NCBI RefSeq assembly: GCF_006170445.1
Contig: NZ_VCNA01000010.1
Span: forward strand, 62,001-126,000
Length of the DNA stretch: 64,000 nucleotides
Reading direction: 5' to 3'
Source: Brevibacillus dissolubilis
GTDB taxonomy: Bacteria > Bacillota > Bacilli > Brevibacillales > Brevibacillaceae
Shown here: positions 36,528-46,717 of the stretch, one piece after another
Layout: each line of letters starts with the position of its first letter
Position numbering within the stretch: position 1 is the stretch's first letter
Translations under genes and position numbers: made by a program
Notes under the pieces: generated by a model
The model's database searches: none
What the model saw: the letters and a program-made list of their open reading frames with translations, nothing else
Told to the model about the DNA's origin: nothing

Positions 36528-39500
36528 ATGACGAGAGGATACGAGATTCCAAGATTGTTTCGGGTCATGATGCTTTTCTTACTCGTGTTCGCACAGGTTG
36601 TACCGACTGTGGCTTTTGCTGAAAAAAGCAAGCCGGACTCTACAGAGGCAGAGATTGCCTATGTGATGGCCACTAATGGCATGGTCAGGGTTGCTTTTGC
36701 CAAAGCGCCTATGAAAGCTCCGGTCAGCCGGGACTTCCGCTTTACCCAGACCATCAATGGCGCTGAAGAAGTGGAAGTAGAGGTGGATTCTTTCAGATAT
36801 GTAGAAGCGGAGGGGGCAGTGCTTGTCCGATATGCACCCCTGAAATCGACGGACAAAACCCAGAACGTCTTAATTACCGCTGAGTATAAAGGTCGTACCA
36901 AAAAAGCGGCGGAGGCATTCACTGTGAAGCGGGTTGCCACCAAAGAGACCCAGGCTCGGATCAGCACGGACGGTGAAGCCGACACCAAGGTTACGATCAT
37001 GGGGATCGTCGAGGTGTACAACGGGATTGACCCTAGAGTTCCCGTAGCCGGTGTACCTGTCAGTGTTCAAGGAACCAATACCAGTGTCATCACAGATGAA
37101 AATGGACGGTTCATGCTGACCAATCTTGAACCGGGGACGATCATTCTGGATTTTGATGGTGATCCGGTAGGACTACGCGATTTGACCGATATGTATTACT
37201 ATGCGGAACCAGGTGATTGGATTGAAACCGGGCCGTTCCACATGCCATCGCAAACTTGTCTGGTAGCGGGACGTGTCGTGGATGACAGTGGGGCAGTTAT
37301 CGCAGATGCAACGGCCACCATCACCCATGACAGCTATACCCGGAGCACGACAACGGATGCCAAAGGAAACTTCCGATTTGACGGGCTTCCCCAAGAGGAA
37401 GACTGGGCGAATCACTATAGCTACACCATTGAGATCAGCAAAGACGGGTATCCCTCCAAGACGCTGACGGCAGAACCTTATTTTTGGGAAGGAACCGACT
37501 TACAATCGATCGTCCTGTACGATGAGCCTTCCACGACCACAGGTTCTATCGCAGGTGAAGTATGGGGGACAAATGGCTTGGATGCTTATCGGTTGGCAGG
37601 TGTCACGGTGAACGTCCAAGGTACCAATCTTTCAGCAGTTACGGATGAATATGGATTCTATCTGATTAAAAATGTGCCTCCAGGCGACCGAAAGCTTGAA
37701 TCAATGGGCCGAAGCATCGGTCATTCGAATACGGTAGGTGAGACCGTTCCTGTTGTGGCAGGCGAATTGGTGACCTATGAGAGACAACATCTCACGAATC
37801 CGAACTGTATTGTCACGGGGATTGTAAAAGGGGATGGCAATCAACTTCTCGCAGGTGTCACGGTCGAACTTTATGGGAATCAAAGCGACTATCACGATAC
37901 GGTCACGACTGATGTGTACGGGAGATACCGTTTTGATAACGTCCCACCCGAGGAAGCGTCGTACCCGGATTACAACCCGTATCGGATCATGGCAAGCAAA
38001 GAGGGATATGCTCCTACAACCATCTATGGTGTGTATCCGTATGGAGGATCGGCACTAAGGGTAGACCCGATCACCTTGCTTCCATCGTCTTACTATGGAA
38101 CCGTCACAGGTACGGTAATAGGAAGCTTTGGAGATCAGATCTACCCTCTTGCTGGATTGAGAGTCTTTCTGACCGATATCTACAACAATATTTTATTCGA
38201 GCATGTTGGAACAACGGACGAGCAAGGGAACTTCACCATTCAAAATATTCCAGATGGGGATTACGGTCTTTTTTATTCTGGCTGGGAGTCAGGTTATGAA
38301 GAGTTGTATTCACCCGAAAGATACCAGATTACCGGTGCTCAAATCATCACCGCGCCAGAGGTTGCACTACCGCGGGCAGCAGGTGATATCGCAGGTGTCA
38401 TGACCAATCATAACGGAGCTCCTTTGAAAAACGTCGAAATGGAACTTTATAACGAGGAATATGGTGGTCGGACATATCAAGCGACTACAGATGCGACAGG
38501 GGCCTTCCTGTTCAAACATGTCTATCATGGACCAGAGGGGATCACGTATCGATACAAGATCCTTGCTTCGGTGCTTGGATATGAGAACCTTGACATGTAC
38601 GTCACTCCCGTTATCGGAGAGACTCTCCAGCTTCAACTGAAGAGGGTACCGAGCACAACCATCCAGTTTAATCAAAACGAAGGTGGAAAAGGCGGCTATC
38701 TGACAGGGGCTTACCAGAACACGTCTTACCAGCCAAGCGTATACAACTGGACACGCCAATCTACGCTTGGTCTCAACAAATACGCCAAACAAATCTGGAA
38801 GCATCAGCTGGAAGGTGCAACAACCAGCCAGGCGGTACAAGCCTCATCAACTGTCATCGACCGATTTGGGACTGTCTATCTGAGTGCGACCAACACCTAT
38901 ACCCTGTATGCAATCAATCCGGACGGCACACAGAAGTGGAAGTTCACAGGCAGCGGCTATATCAAAGACCCAGCCATCGGTGCAGACGGAACCATCTATG
39001 CGCCGACCTCCAACGGATACCTGTACGCCGTCAACCCGAACGGAACACTCAAATGGAGCTATAAGACACAGGGCTACTCGCATACAGCACCAGTCATCGG
39101 AGCAGATGGAACCATCTATATCGGTTCTACATCAGGTAACCTGTATGCACTGAATCCAAACGGTACACTCAAATGGAAGTCGCTCGTCGTGGATGCCACA
39201 ACCACACTAAATGCTCCATACAGAGGCATGGCGATCGGCGCGGATGGAACGATCTATGCTGCGATCAACACCAAGCTTTACGCACTCACTTCCACAGGCG
39301 CAACCAAATGGTCTTACACCGCAGGCGGCATGCTCACAGGTGTCGCGCTGGATTCCACAGGAGTAATCTACTCAGGCTCTTACGATAACTACATGCACGC
39401 GATCAATGCCAATGGTACATTGAAGTGGAAATACTACACGGCCAATGACATCAACTCATCTGTTGCGATTGGTGCAGACGGAACCTTGTATTTTGGCTCC

Positions 39501-39782
39501 AACGACTTCAATCTCTATGCCCTTAATCCAAACGGAACGAAAAAATGGTCGTACAAAACAGGCGGAGCTGTCTACTCGACACCACTTCTTGACGACATGA
39601 ATGGAGTATGGTTCGGTTCATCAGATGGAAAACTCTACCGTCTGACCACGTCTGGCAGCTTGGATACCAGCTATACACTGGGCGGCCGTACATGGTCTTC
39701 TCCAAGCTTAAGCATCACCTATCCGTTTGAGCGCATTTACATCGCCGCGGATGATAACGCGATTTACGCATTTAGCTATTAG
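36528..39782 (+). CDS. Giant surface protein B: paralog of A
   Basis: The 1084-residue paralog of A has the same order: signal peptide ([17 protein letters not shown]), Ig-like first domain, six carboxypeptidase-regulatory-like repeats, and a C-terminal PQQ-like propeller. The propeller is nearly identical to that of A over about 330 residues, and at DNA level long blocks match, whereas the repeat region has diverged. That contrast suggests recent gene conversion or selection on the propeller. The start at 36528 is preferred over 36516, whose ribosome binding site would be too close. It ends 89 bases before spoVR. No anchor motif is visible. Confidence 0.88.
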   Translation: MTRGYEIPRLFRVMMLFLLVFAQVVPTVAFAEKSKPDSTEAEIAYVMATNGMVRVAFAKAPMKAPVSRDFRFTQTINGAEEVEVEVDSFRYVEAEGAVLVRYAPLKSTDKTQNVLITAEYKGRTKKAAEAFTVKRVATKETQARISTDGEADTKVTIMGIVEVYNGIDPRVPVAGVPVSVQGTNTSVITDENGRFMLTNLEPGTIILDFDGDPVGLRDLTDMYYYAEPGDWIETGPFHMPSQTCLVAGRVVDDSGAVIADATATITHDSYTRSTTTDAKGNFRFDGLPQEEDWANHYSYTIEISKDGYPSKTLTAEPYFWEGTDLQSIVLYDEPSTTTGSIAGEVWGTNGLDAYRLAGVTVNVQGTNLSAVTDEYGFYLIKNVPPGDRKLESMGRSIGHSNTVGETVPVVAGELVTYERQHLTNPNCIVTGIVKGDGNQLLAGVTVELYGNQSDYHDTVTTDVYGRYRFDNVPPEEASYPDYNPYRIMASKEGYAPTTIYGVYPYGGSALRVDPITLLPSSYYGTVTGTVIGSFGDQIYPLAGLRVFLTDIYNNILFEHVGTTDEQGNFTIQNIPDGDYGLFYSGWESGYEELYSPERYQITGAQIITAPEVALPRAAGDIAGVMTNHNGAPLKNVEMELYNEEYGGRTYQATTDATGAFLFKHVYHGPEGITYRYKILASVLGYENLDMYVTPVIGETLQLQLKRVPSTTIQFNQNEGGKGGYLTGAYQNTSYQPSVYNWTRQSTLGLNKYAKQIWKHQLEGATTSQAVQASSTVIDRFGTVYLSATNTYTLYAINPDGTQKWKFTGSGYIKDPAIGADGTIYAPTSNGYLYAVNPNGTLKWSYKTQGYSHTAPVIGADGTIYIGSTSGNLYALNPNGTLKWKSLVVDATTTLNAPYRGMAIGADGTIYAAINTKLYALTSTGATKWSYTAGGMLTGVALDSTGVIYSGSYDNYMHAINANGTLKWKYYTANDINSSVAIGADGTLYFGSNDFNLYALNPNGTKKWSYKTGGAVYSTPLLDDMNGVWFGSSDGKLYRLTTSGSLDTSYTLGGRTWSSPSLSITYPFERIYIAADDNAIYAFSY

Positions 39783-39828
39783 GGCTAATCCCTATTCCGA
39801 AAATCATAACTGAAAGCACACCTCCCCC

Positions 39829-39836
39829 CATATACT
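39829..39836 (+). promoter_or_regulatory. SigE-like -10 element upstream of spoVR
   Basis: catatact matches the mother-cell SigE -10 consensus (CATACAnT) at all but one specified position. A tcataac element at 39804-39810 may serve as -35, although the 18-base gap is longer than usual. spoVR is a SigE gene in B. subtilis. Confidence 0.35.
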
Positions 39837-39871
39837 TTAGAATCAAGAAAGTGAATGGGGGGATTTTTGTC

Positions 39872-40690
39872 ATGAAGCCAGAGGAACACAAAGAATTGGA
39901 GCGCGCCATCGATGAGATCACCGAGATCGCCAAAGGCTACGGGCTTGATTTTTACCCGATGCGCTATGAGATATGTCCGGCCGATATCATCTACACATTC
40001 GGTGCGTATGGGATGCCGACCCGGTTCTCCCACTGGAGCTTCGGAAAATCGTTTTACCGCATGAAGCTGCAGTATGATCTCAACCTCAGCAAAATCTATG
40101 AGCTTGTCATCAACTCCAACCCCTGCTACGCCTTCCTCCTCGACGGCAACAGCCTGATCCAAAACAAGCTGATTGTCGCCCACGTCCTTGGTCACTGTGA
40201 TTTCTTCAAGAACAACGTCCGTTTTTCCAACACCAACCGCGATATGGTGGAGAGCATGGCAGCGAGCGCAGAGCGAATTCGCCAGTACGAGATCAAGTAC
40301 GGCAAAGAAACCGTGGAAGAAGTGCTCGACGCCGCTATCGCGATCCAGGAGCATATCGATCCGAGCCTGTTGCGCCCGAAGCTTCGCTGGAAGCAAGAGA
40401 CCGGCGATGTCTCCGTCACATCGAGCACCTTGTCAGCTGGCACCGTCTATGACGACCTCTGGAAGCTCGATCCCGATGAAAAGAACAAGGAACCGGAAAA
40501 AATCGTCCGCCGCTTCCCACCACAGCCCGAAAAAGATCTGCTCTTGTTCATCCAAGAGTACAGCACCATTCTAGACGAATGGCAGCGCGATATTATGACG
40601 ATCATCCGCGACGAGATGCTCTACTTCTGGCCGCAGATCGAGACTAAGATCATGAACGAAGGGTGGGCTTCCTTCTTCAAAGCTGCTTAA
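39872..40690 (+). CDS. spoVR: SpoVR, N-terminal part (gene interrupted)
   Basis: This frame gives the first 267 residues of SpoVR, a mother-cell sporulation protein involved in spore cortex formation (as known in B. subtilis; biochemical role unclear). Family segments such as [20 protein letters not shown] and [16 protein letters not shown] are present. After MNEGWAS the frame diverges into FFKAA and stops, whereas intact SpoVR continues SYWHA. The missing 209 residues are found at 46708-47337. The break falls in a direct repeat bounding a 6-kb recombinase-bearing insert. ATG at 39872 follows a gggggga site. Alone, the fragment is probably not functional. Confidence 0.93.
   Translation: MKPEEHKELERAIDEITEIAKGYGLDFYPMRYEICPADIIYTFGAYGMPTRFSHWSFGKSFYRMKLQYDLNLSKIYELVINSNPCYAFLLDGNSLIQNKLIVAHVLGHCDFFKNNVRFSNTNRDMVESMAASAERIRQYEIKYGKETVEEVLDAAIAIQEHIDPSLLRPKLRWKQETGDVSVTSSTLSAGTVYDDLWKLDPDEKNKEPEKIVRRFPPQPEKDLLLFIQEYSTILDEWQRDIMTIIRDEMLYFWPQIETKIMNEGWASFFKAA
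40664..40673 (+). repeat. Left attachment core of the spoVR element
   Basis: tgggcttcct, inside the Trp-Ala-Ser codons of spoVR. With the right core it shares an extended aagg[g/c]tgggcttcct match. Confidence 0.8.
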
Positions 40691-40718
40691 AAAAACAGGA
40701 CAACCTTCTACATCGATC

Positions 40719-40745
40719 TACACATTTCTCCCTAATATGCCGATA
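40719..40745 (+). promoter_or_regulatory. SigD-like promoter motif of surface protein C
   Basis: tacac (40719-40723), 15 bases, then gccgata (40739-40745) followed by a, the best match of the three to the motility-sigma -10 element. It lies inside the intervening element, 66 bases from the left core. Confidence 0.5.
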
Positions 40746-40795
40746 AGGTTATAGGAAGATTAACCCAAAAAATCAACTGGAAGGGATGTGAACCG

Positions 40796-43700
40796 ATGAC
40801 GAGCGTCCTAGAAATTCAGAGACTCTTCAGGGTCCTGCTGCTTTTCTTACTCGTTTTCGCACAGGTCGTACCAAGTGTAGCCCAAGCCGCCAAGACGAAG
40901 CCTGATTCGTCTGATGCCCGGCTCAGCTATGTCACGGCCAACAATGGTTTTATCAAATTAAAATTATCCCCAGCACCAAAAGAAGCCCCATCCAGCCAAG
41001 ATTTCCAATTATCACAAAGAATTAATGGCAAGGATGCGGGGTCCGTAGCAATCGATACGTTTAGCTATGATGAAGAAGAAAGAACGGCTTACGCCACATT
41101 TGCACCGCTGGAATCGACAGAGAAAAAACAATCCGTGGTGATCAGCGTTAACTATAACGGTTCACAGAAGAGTTCACGGGCTTTTACGATCGCATCCAAG
41201 GATGCCGAGGTCAAAAGTCTGAGCATTCTCAATCCATCTGCAACCAATGAACTAGAGGTTGGCCACAGCTTGTCCCTGGTGGCGATCGCCAAAGACGAGG
41301 ACAACAACGTCGTCGCCAATGCCGACATCGAATGGACAAGCAGCAATTCCAAGGTTCTGACGGTAGACGATACAGGACTGGTCAAAGCCAAAAAAGCAGG
41401 ATCGGCTTCCGTCACCGCTTACGCAGGTAATGCAAAAGCATCTTTTCGCATCGAAGCAGTAGAAGGGCCGAGCGGTGCAGCAGGCGTCTCTGCCACCAAT
41501 GGAGCCGTTACCGTGCAATTCAATGGGGCTATGGAGAAAGCGCCGACGGCAGGAGACTTCATATTTCGGGCTGTGATCGATGATAGCAAGGAGCGTGCGC
41601 TGTCCATCACGGCCTACCACTGGAGTGAATCGACCAATGCGGCAAGCTTCCGTTTCAATCCGCTCACTCCATCGACTTCCAAGGATCAAAAGGTCACGAT
41701 CCTGGTTATGTACGGTAATAAAACCCTGAAGGCAGACCCATTCATTCTGGCTTCACGCAAAGCGAAGGTAGCGTCTGTCGAGGTGATGAATCTCGCCGAG
41801 GATGCGGAGCTGGTCTTAGGCACTGACGATATCTCCCTCTCACTCGTAGCCATCGCCAAAGACAAAGACGGCAATACCATCTCAGGCAAACGCTTCTCTT
41901 GGTCCACCAGCGACAAACGGGTCGCAACCGTTGACCGCACTGGGAATGTGACAGCAAGAGGCGTAGGCAATGCTGTCATCACCGCCGAGGTCGACAATGT
42001 GTCCGGTTCACTGGGTGTTACTGTCAAAAAGCAGCAGATTCCAGATGATCCGCCACCGCCAGTACTGACTGGTTCGTTGGCAGGCTACGTCTATGGTACG
42101 GACTGGTTCAACCAGTTCCCGCTCGCAGATGTCCGCGTGGAGGTCATGGGCACGACTTTTGCTGCCGTGACCAATGCGCAGGGAAGCTTCACCATTCCAA
42201 ATCTCCCGCAAGCCAGTTACCAACTGCGCTTTCAAGCAAGCCAACCGGGTTATACAGAGACCATCTCGGGATCTTATACGGTAGTAGCAGGGCAGACCAC
42301 CACGATTGCACCTGTCAAACTGACACCTACTACAGGAAGTATCCTTGGTATGGTGACAGATCCGACCGGTCTGCCGATCGCAGGGGCTTCGGTGACGGTG
42401 ACAGGACAAGGTGTTTCGTATGACCTGATCACAGATGCCGAAGGAAAATACCGTCAGACCAACATTCCGTATTCTGACGATCCCATCACCTGGCTGAATA
42501 TGGAGGTGAAAAAAGAAGGCTTCCAAACAGCCACTCTCAGCATACCGCTCACCAAAGGGGCACTCACCAGCGTTCCTACTCTGACACTGATTCCTGTTGT
42601 CGTTCCTGAGAAGCCGGGCCATATCACTGGTCAGGTAAAAGGAGCGAACGGACTGGAGACATACCCGCTGGCTGGTGTCACCGTCGAAGTGATGGGAACT
42701 GACCTCTATACGGTATCAGACCAGCAGGGCATGTTCACGATCAGCAATGTGGCGGCAGGTACCTATACACTGCGCTACATCGGCGAAGCAGTGGGTCATG
42801 AGAATCTGGTCACCCTGCCTTATCAAGTTAAGGCAGGCGAGACATTCACACTTGATCCACAAGTGCTGTATACGGCTTCGGGTATTGTCACGGGCCGCGT
42901 GATCGAAGTGACAGGAGAGCCGATTGGCAATGCTGATGTCGTGATTTTGGGCAATGGGTACCAGCAGACGGTTACCTCCGACGTATACGGGAATTACCGT
43001 TTTGATCAAGTGCCGCAGGTGGCGACAGGGGATCTCCTGACCTACACGATCTCAGCTGGAAAAGAGGGCTATCAGCAGAATTCTGTCACGGTAGCGCCTA
43101 CCCGTGGCGGTGTTATCACGGCAGACGCGATCGTCCTGAGTAAAGTGGCCGCACCGACGGGAAGCCTCACAGGTAAATTGCTGGGAGTCTATGGGAATGG
43201 GGCCATCCCTCTTGCCGGAGTTCCTGTGCAATTGGTTGGGACAACCTACTCCACGGTAACGGATGCCACAGGAACCTATCTCTTCACAGATGTGCCTGAG
43301 GGCGAATACCAGATCTTCCTCCAAGCAGAGGCAATCGGCTATGCCAACATCACCTGGGGTCCATTCTCGGTGACCGCAGGTAAGACCACGGATGTTGGGG
43401 GCGTGCTGACCTACTACCTCGAATCCGGCACGGTGAACGGGCTTGTGCAGAACAGCTCCGGTAAACCTGTCGCTGGCGCAACGGTTACGATCTTTGGCAA
43501 TTCCTACAGTCACAGCGTCACCACCGACGTCTATGGCTTGTACCGGATTGACTTCGTACCGCAAACCTCCAAAGGGGACAAGCTCATCTATTCCCTGCAA
43601 GCCAGCAAAGAAGGGTATCTGTCTGCTGCAACAACAGTCAGCCCAATCATCGGCAGTGTGGTCGATGTACCGGCTCTCGTGCTGCAACAGCTGATCACAG

Positions 43701-44803
43701 ACCCATTTGACCAGAACGAAGGCGGCTATGGCGGCTACCAAAATGGTGCCTACCAGCCTGACGCGGCCCAGCCGACGATTTTTAACTGGACACGCCAATC
43801 CCGCTATACGGTTACGGAAAAGCCAAGTCTCAAATGGAAGTACCAATTGGAAGGTTACAACCAGGCTGTACAGGATGCTTCTACGATTGTCGACCGGGAC
43901 GGGGTCACCTATCTCGGTGCGACCAACACAGGTGATATCTACGCGATCACACCGGAAGGGAAGCTCAAATGGAGGTACCAGACCGATTATGTCATCGGTG
44001 ACGTTACCCTCGGTCAGGACGGCACCATCTATGCTGTGACAGGTGACAGCTATCTGCTGGCTCTCAAAGACGGCAAGCTCAAGTGGAGCCTCAAGCTGCA
44101 GGGAAGCTTCTCTCCGGCTCCGATCATCGGGGCGGACGGTACGATCTATGTGGGATCGGCAACGGGATACCTATATGCCGTCAATCCAGATGGCACAATC
44201 AAGTGGAAAACCTTACTTGTTGATTCCTTAACGAGCTGGACAGCCAACTACGTGGATCTGGCCATGGGATCAGACGGCGTGATCTATGCTGCGATCCAGA
44301 ACAAAGTATACGCGATCAGCTACACAGGCCAAGTCATGTGGAGCTATGCAACAGGGGCGCTGATCTCAGGGATTACGCTGCGGGCGGACGGAACGATTTT
44401 CGTCGGTTCCAATGATAAAAAGCTGTATGCCATCGATATAGACGGCACCCTGCAGTGGACCTATACATTGACCAGCCACATTGACAGCCTCGTTGCCATC
44501 GCGGCAGACGGTACGCTTTATTTCGGCGCCGGGGATGCGAATCTCTATGCCCTAACCCCAAGTGGTGCCAAAAAGTGGACCTTCCAAGCAGGCGGCAATG
44601 TCTATTCGACTCCGGTCATCGATGCATCTGGAGTGGTCTGGTTCGGCTCTACCGATGGATCGGTATATGGGGTGAATCCGAACGGAACGCTCAAATGGTC
44701 GTATGCGCTCGGAGACAGAACACTTTCATCTCCATCGATTGACAAGGACGGCAGCCTGATCATTGCGGCTGACGATAATGCTATCTATCGGTTTGGACAG
44801 TAA
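40796..44803 (+). CDS. Giant surface protein C, carried inside the spoVR element
   Basis: The 1335-residue, longest paralog of A and B has a signal peptide ([17 protein letters not shown]) and the same Ig-like first domain. It then has an extra block absent from A and B: a Big_2-type domain (about 137-220), a second copy of the Ig-like domain (about 222-320) and another Big_2 domain (about 323-410). About six carboxypeptidase-regulatory-like repeats and a PQQ-like propeller (about 1000-1335, for example [20 protein letters not shown]) follow. Its propeller is clearly more distant from A and B than those are from each other. It is the only cargo of the element and ends 12 bases from the convergent recombinase gene. 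Confidence 0.88.
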   Translation: MTSVLEIQRLFRVLLLFLLVFAQVVPSVAQAAKTKPDSSDARLSYVTANNGFIKLKLSPAPKEAPSSQDFQLSQRINGKDAGSVAIDTFSYDEEERTAYATFAPLESTEKKQSVVISVNYNGSQKSSRAFTIASKDAEVKSLSILNPSATNELEVGHSLSLVAIAKDEDNNVVANADIEWTSSNSKVLTVDDTGLVKAKKAGSASVTAYAGNAKASFRIEAVEGPSGAAGVSATNGAVTVQFNGAMEKAPTAGDFIFRAVIDDSKERALSITAYHWSESTNAASFRFNPLTPSTSKDQKVTILVMYGNKTLKADPFILASRKAKVASVEVMNLAEDAELVLGTDDISLSLVAIAKDKDGNTISGKRFSWSTSDKRVATVDRTGNVTARGVGNAVITAEVDNVSGSLGVTVKKQQIPDDPPPPVLTGSLAGYVYGTDWFNQFPLADVRVEVMGTTFAAVTNAQGSFTIPNLPQASYQLRFQASQPGYTETISGSYTVVAGQTTTIAPVKLTPTTGSILGMVTDPTGLPIAGASVTVTGQGVSYDLITDAEGKYRQTNIPYSDDPITWLNMEVKKEGFQTATLSIPLTKGALTSVPTLTLIPVVVPEKPGHITGQVKGANGLETYPLAGVTVEVMGTDLYTVSDQQGMFTISNVAAGTYTLRYIGEAVGHENLVTLPYQVKAGETFTLDPQVLYTASGIVTGRVIEVTGEPIGNADVVILGNGYQQTVTSDVYGNYRFDQVPQVATGDLLTYTISAGKEGYQQNSVTVAPTRGGVITADAIVLSKVAAPTGSLTGKLLGVYGNGAIPLAGVPVQLVGTTYSTVTDATGTYLFTDVPEGEYQIFLQAEAIGYANITWGPFSVTAGKTTDVGGVLTYYLESGTVNGLVQNSSGKPVAGATVTIFGNSYSHSVTTDVYGLYRIDFVPQTSKGDKLIYSLQASKEGYLSAATTVSPIIGSVVDVPALVLQQLITDPFDQNEGGYGGYQNGAYQPDAAQPTIFNWTRQSRYTVTEKPSLKWKYQLEGYNQAVQDASTIVDRDGVTYLGATNTGDIYAITPEGKLKWRYQTDYVIGDVTLGQDGTIYAVTGDSYLLALKDGKLKWSLKLQGSFSPAPIIGADGTIYVGSATGYLYAVNPDGTIKWKTLLVDSLTSWTANYVDLAMGSDGVIYAAIQNKVYAISYTGQVMWSYATGALISGITLRADGTIFVGSNDKKLYAIDIDGTLQWTYTLTSHIDSLVAIAADGTLYFGAGDANLYALTPSGAKKWTFQAGGNVYSTPVIDASGVVWFGSTDGSVYGVNPNGTLKWSYALGDRTLSSPSIDKDGSLIIAADDNAIYRFGQ

Positions 44804-44815
44804 TCTTATAGGTTT

Positions 44816-46288
44816 TCAGGTCTCGGACGGGATCTGGGAAGGGAGCCGTAGCCTCAGGGTTACGGCTCCTTCTTTATGGATTGTCACTTTTTCCACGAGT
44901 GTCTGCAAAAGTGCTTTAGCCGTCTCGACAGGCAACAGCGAAAAGGCATCCATCGTATGGGAAAGCTGGTGGGAGAAGGATTCGTTCAACAACTGCAGAT
45001 CAGCAGGCAAGGTATTGGGATTGTCAGGAGCAGGCACAGCGGCGGCGGTTTCTTTGTCCAGACGGGTCTTTTCAGCGGTAAGGTCGTCGAGGTCGATCAG
45101 ACCGTTGGCATAGGCTTCTACTTTTCGTTTGTAACGGGCTTGGGCTTTTTTGAGGCGTTGTCCGTGACCAGAAGCTGAGTGGGAGGGAGTGGAGAGGGTG
45201 AGCATAGGGAGCAGGGGCCGAGGAATCGGAAGGGTACGAAAAAGCTTGTCGAGCGCCTGCTTGAGCCGCAGCTCCACCTGATCGGCACGGTACGGGGTGG
45301 AATGGCAGGTTCCTTTGTTCTTATGGGCGGAACAGCGATAGACCCGGTGGCGCTTGGGCCAGCCGGAGTAGCCGATGCTCATCGACGCTCCACAATGACC
45401 ACATGCCAAAAGGCCGCCGAGCAGGTGTGGACTGGTCTGGGCGCGGGAGGCGACGGGTGGCTTGGCGATGCGTCTTTGCACCTGCTCCCAGACGGATGGA
45501 TCGATGATAACGGGGAGGCAGTCGGGGACGATCACCCACTCCTCCTCGTCTTTGGTCGTGCGGGTGGGGGTGCTGGAGTCGGTACGGTTCCACATCAGGG
45601 TGCCTTTGTAGGCGGGATTGGTCAGCATCAGCTTGATGGCGCGCAGGGACCATTCTTTTTTGTGCGGGGAGGGGATGCCCTCTTCGTTGAGCCGCTTGGC
45701 GATGGTCAGGTAGCCCAGGCCTTGGTTGAGATACAGATCATAGACCCGGCGCACCACCTCGGCTTCCTGCTCGTGGATGATCAGCTCCTTCTGTTCCAGA
45801 CGGTAGCCGTAGGGGCTTTGTGTCAGCCATTTACCGTTTCTAGCAGCGTGATGCATATTATCGAAGACACGCTCGCGGATGCGCTCCCGCTCAAACTCAG
45901 CGACCGCACCCAGCACCTGCAAGGTCAGGCGGCCAGACGGCGTATCTGTGTCAAAGGATTCACTGGTGGAGACAAACGAAACCTGATGCTGTCCAAACAG
46001 CTCGATTAAGGTCAACAGATCCAAGAGGCGGCGGCTGAGCCGGTCGAGCTTGGTCACCATCACCTTGGCGATACGGCCTTGCCGGATAGCGGTTAGCAGT
46101 CGGTTCAGCGCGGGGCGGTCTGTGTTTTTGGCGGAGTAGCCGTCATCCACATAGAGGAGAATCTGCTGCGTCCAGCCCATCGCTTTGCAGTAGGCAGCAA
46201 GACGCTCCTGCTGTTCTTCCAGTGAGACACCTTCCCGTGCCTGCTCATCGGTGGAGACGCGGCAATAGATCGCAATGGATCGGGTCAT
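44816..46288 (-). CDS. Large serine recombinase of the spoVR element
   Basis: The 490-residue recombinase has an N-terminal resolvase domain with the catalytic Ser12 in YCRVSTDEQ and the VTKLDRLSRR segment. A recombinase domain follows (about 165-275, including GYLTIAKRLNEEGIPSP), then a zinc-ribbon (CGHCGASM and YRCSAHKNKGTC, about 300-340) and a C-terminal helical region. It is like SpoIVCA/SprA-type enzymes that excise intervening elements during sporulation, and phage integrases of the same class. It lies at the right end of the element, reading inward. Strong aaggagggc precedes ATG. Confidence 0.95.
   Translation of the reverse strand: MTRSIAIYCRVSTDEQAREGVSLEEQQERLAAYCKAMGWTQQILLYVDDGYSAKNTDRPALNRLLTAIRQGRIAKVMVTKLDRLSRRLLDLLTLIELFGQHQVSFVSTSESFDTDTPSGRLTLQVLGAVAEFERERIRERVFDNMHHAARNGKWLTQSPYGYRLEQKELIIHEQEAEVVRRVYDLYLNQGLGYLTIAKRLNEEGIPSPHKKEWSLRAIKLMLTNPAYKGTLMWNRTDSSTPTRTTKDEEEWVIVPDCLPVIIDPSVWEQVQRRIAKPPVASRAQTSPHLLGGLLACGHCGASMSIGYSGWPKRHRVYRCSAHKNKGTCHSTPYRADQVELRLKQALDKLFRTLPIPRPLLPMLTLSTPSHSASGHGQRLKKAQARYKRKVEAYANGLIDLDDLTAEKTRLDKETAAAVPAPDNPNTLPADLQLLNESFSHQLSHTMDAFSLLPVETAKALLQTLVEKVTIHKEGAVTLRLRLPSQIPSET
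44842..44869. terminator. Hairpin at the shared 3' end of protein C and recombinase genes
   Basis: ggagccgta pairs with tacggctcc; a T-rich tract follows on the plus strand. It lies inside the last codons of the convergent recombinase gene and may end the surface protein C transcript. Confidence 0.45.
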
Positions 46289-46405
46289 GGCTTGCCCTCC
46301 TTCCCTGATGCTCTACTTTATTCAGCATGGGCAGGGGGTATGAATCAGAGGGTTGTCCCGGGTGCCGTCCTGCATAGACATGGGTGGAAAAGGGGGGATG
46401 CCGGT

Positions 46406-46675
46406 TTGAAACAGAGTCAGCATGAGCAACCACTTCAAGCTGTTTTTTGCGTGGACACAGGGGCATTAGTGGAGCCATTGGTTTCTTTTTCCGATTGGAA
46501 CGATCTTGGTAACCACCATCCGGTTCTCGCCGACCAACTTCAGACAGTACTTCACACATGGGCGGCACAGGTGAAACTATCAGCTGCCCGTCATCTGCTG
46601 ACAGAAGCGGTGGGAGAGGTGGCGGCGGCCCGCTATGTGATTACGATGAAGGAAGGGACTGAGTCGGTGGGGTGA
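46406..46675 (+). CDS. Small 89-residue protein, candidate excision cofactor
   Basis: TTG at 46406 follows an aagggggg site with correct spacing and opens an 89-residue frame ending 32 bases before the right attachment core. It is divergent from the recombinase. The product is small and soluble, with a probable helical C-terminal half (LHTWAAQVKLSAARHLLTEA). I recognise no family. Serine recombinases need a small directionality factor for excision, usually encoded nearby within the element, and this is the only other small gene inside it. The role is inferred from position and size only. Confidence 0.45.
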   Translation: MKQSQHEQPLQAVFCVDTGALVEPLVSFSDWNDLGNHHPVLADQLQTVLHTWAAQVKLSAARHLLTEAVGEVAAARYVITMKEGTESVG

Positions 46676-46707
46676 TGACCTCCTAAGCACCTTTGCAGAA
46701 CCAAGGC

Positions 46708-46717
46708 TGGGCTTCCT
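46708..46717 (+). repeat. Right attachment core of the spoVR element
   Basis: tgggcttcct, in the same codon phase as the left core, so a crossover anywhere within it restores the spoVR frame. Confidence 0.8.

Larger units (their letters stand above)
40664..46717. mobile_element. skin-like intervening element inside spoVR
   Basis: The insert is bounded by identical 10-bp cores (40664-40673 and 46708-46717). Recombination between them would excise 6044 bp and join both spoVR parts in frame into a 473-residue protein, close to the usual SpoVR length of about 470. The element holds a large serine recombinase, a small divergent ORF and one giant surface-protein gene, and no phage structural genes. 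The layout matches sporulation-excised elements known in sigK, spsM and spoVFB of bacilli. Excision timing is inferred, not shown. Confidence 0.88.

Noticed and set aside
45179-46009. 276-codon plus-strand frame opposite the recombinase
   Set aside because: Antisense shadow of the serine recombinase gene, Gly-rich and without family features.
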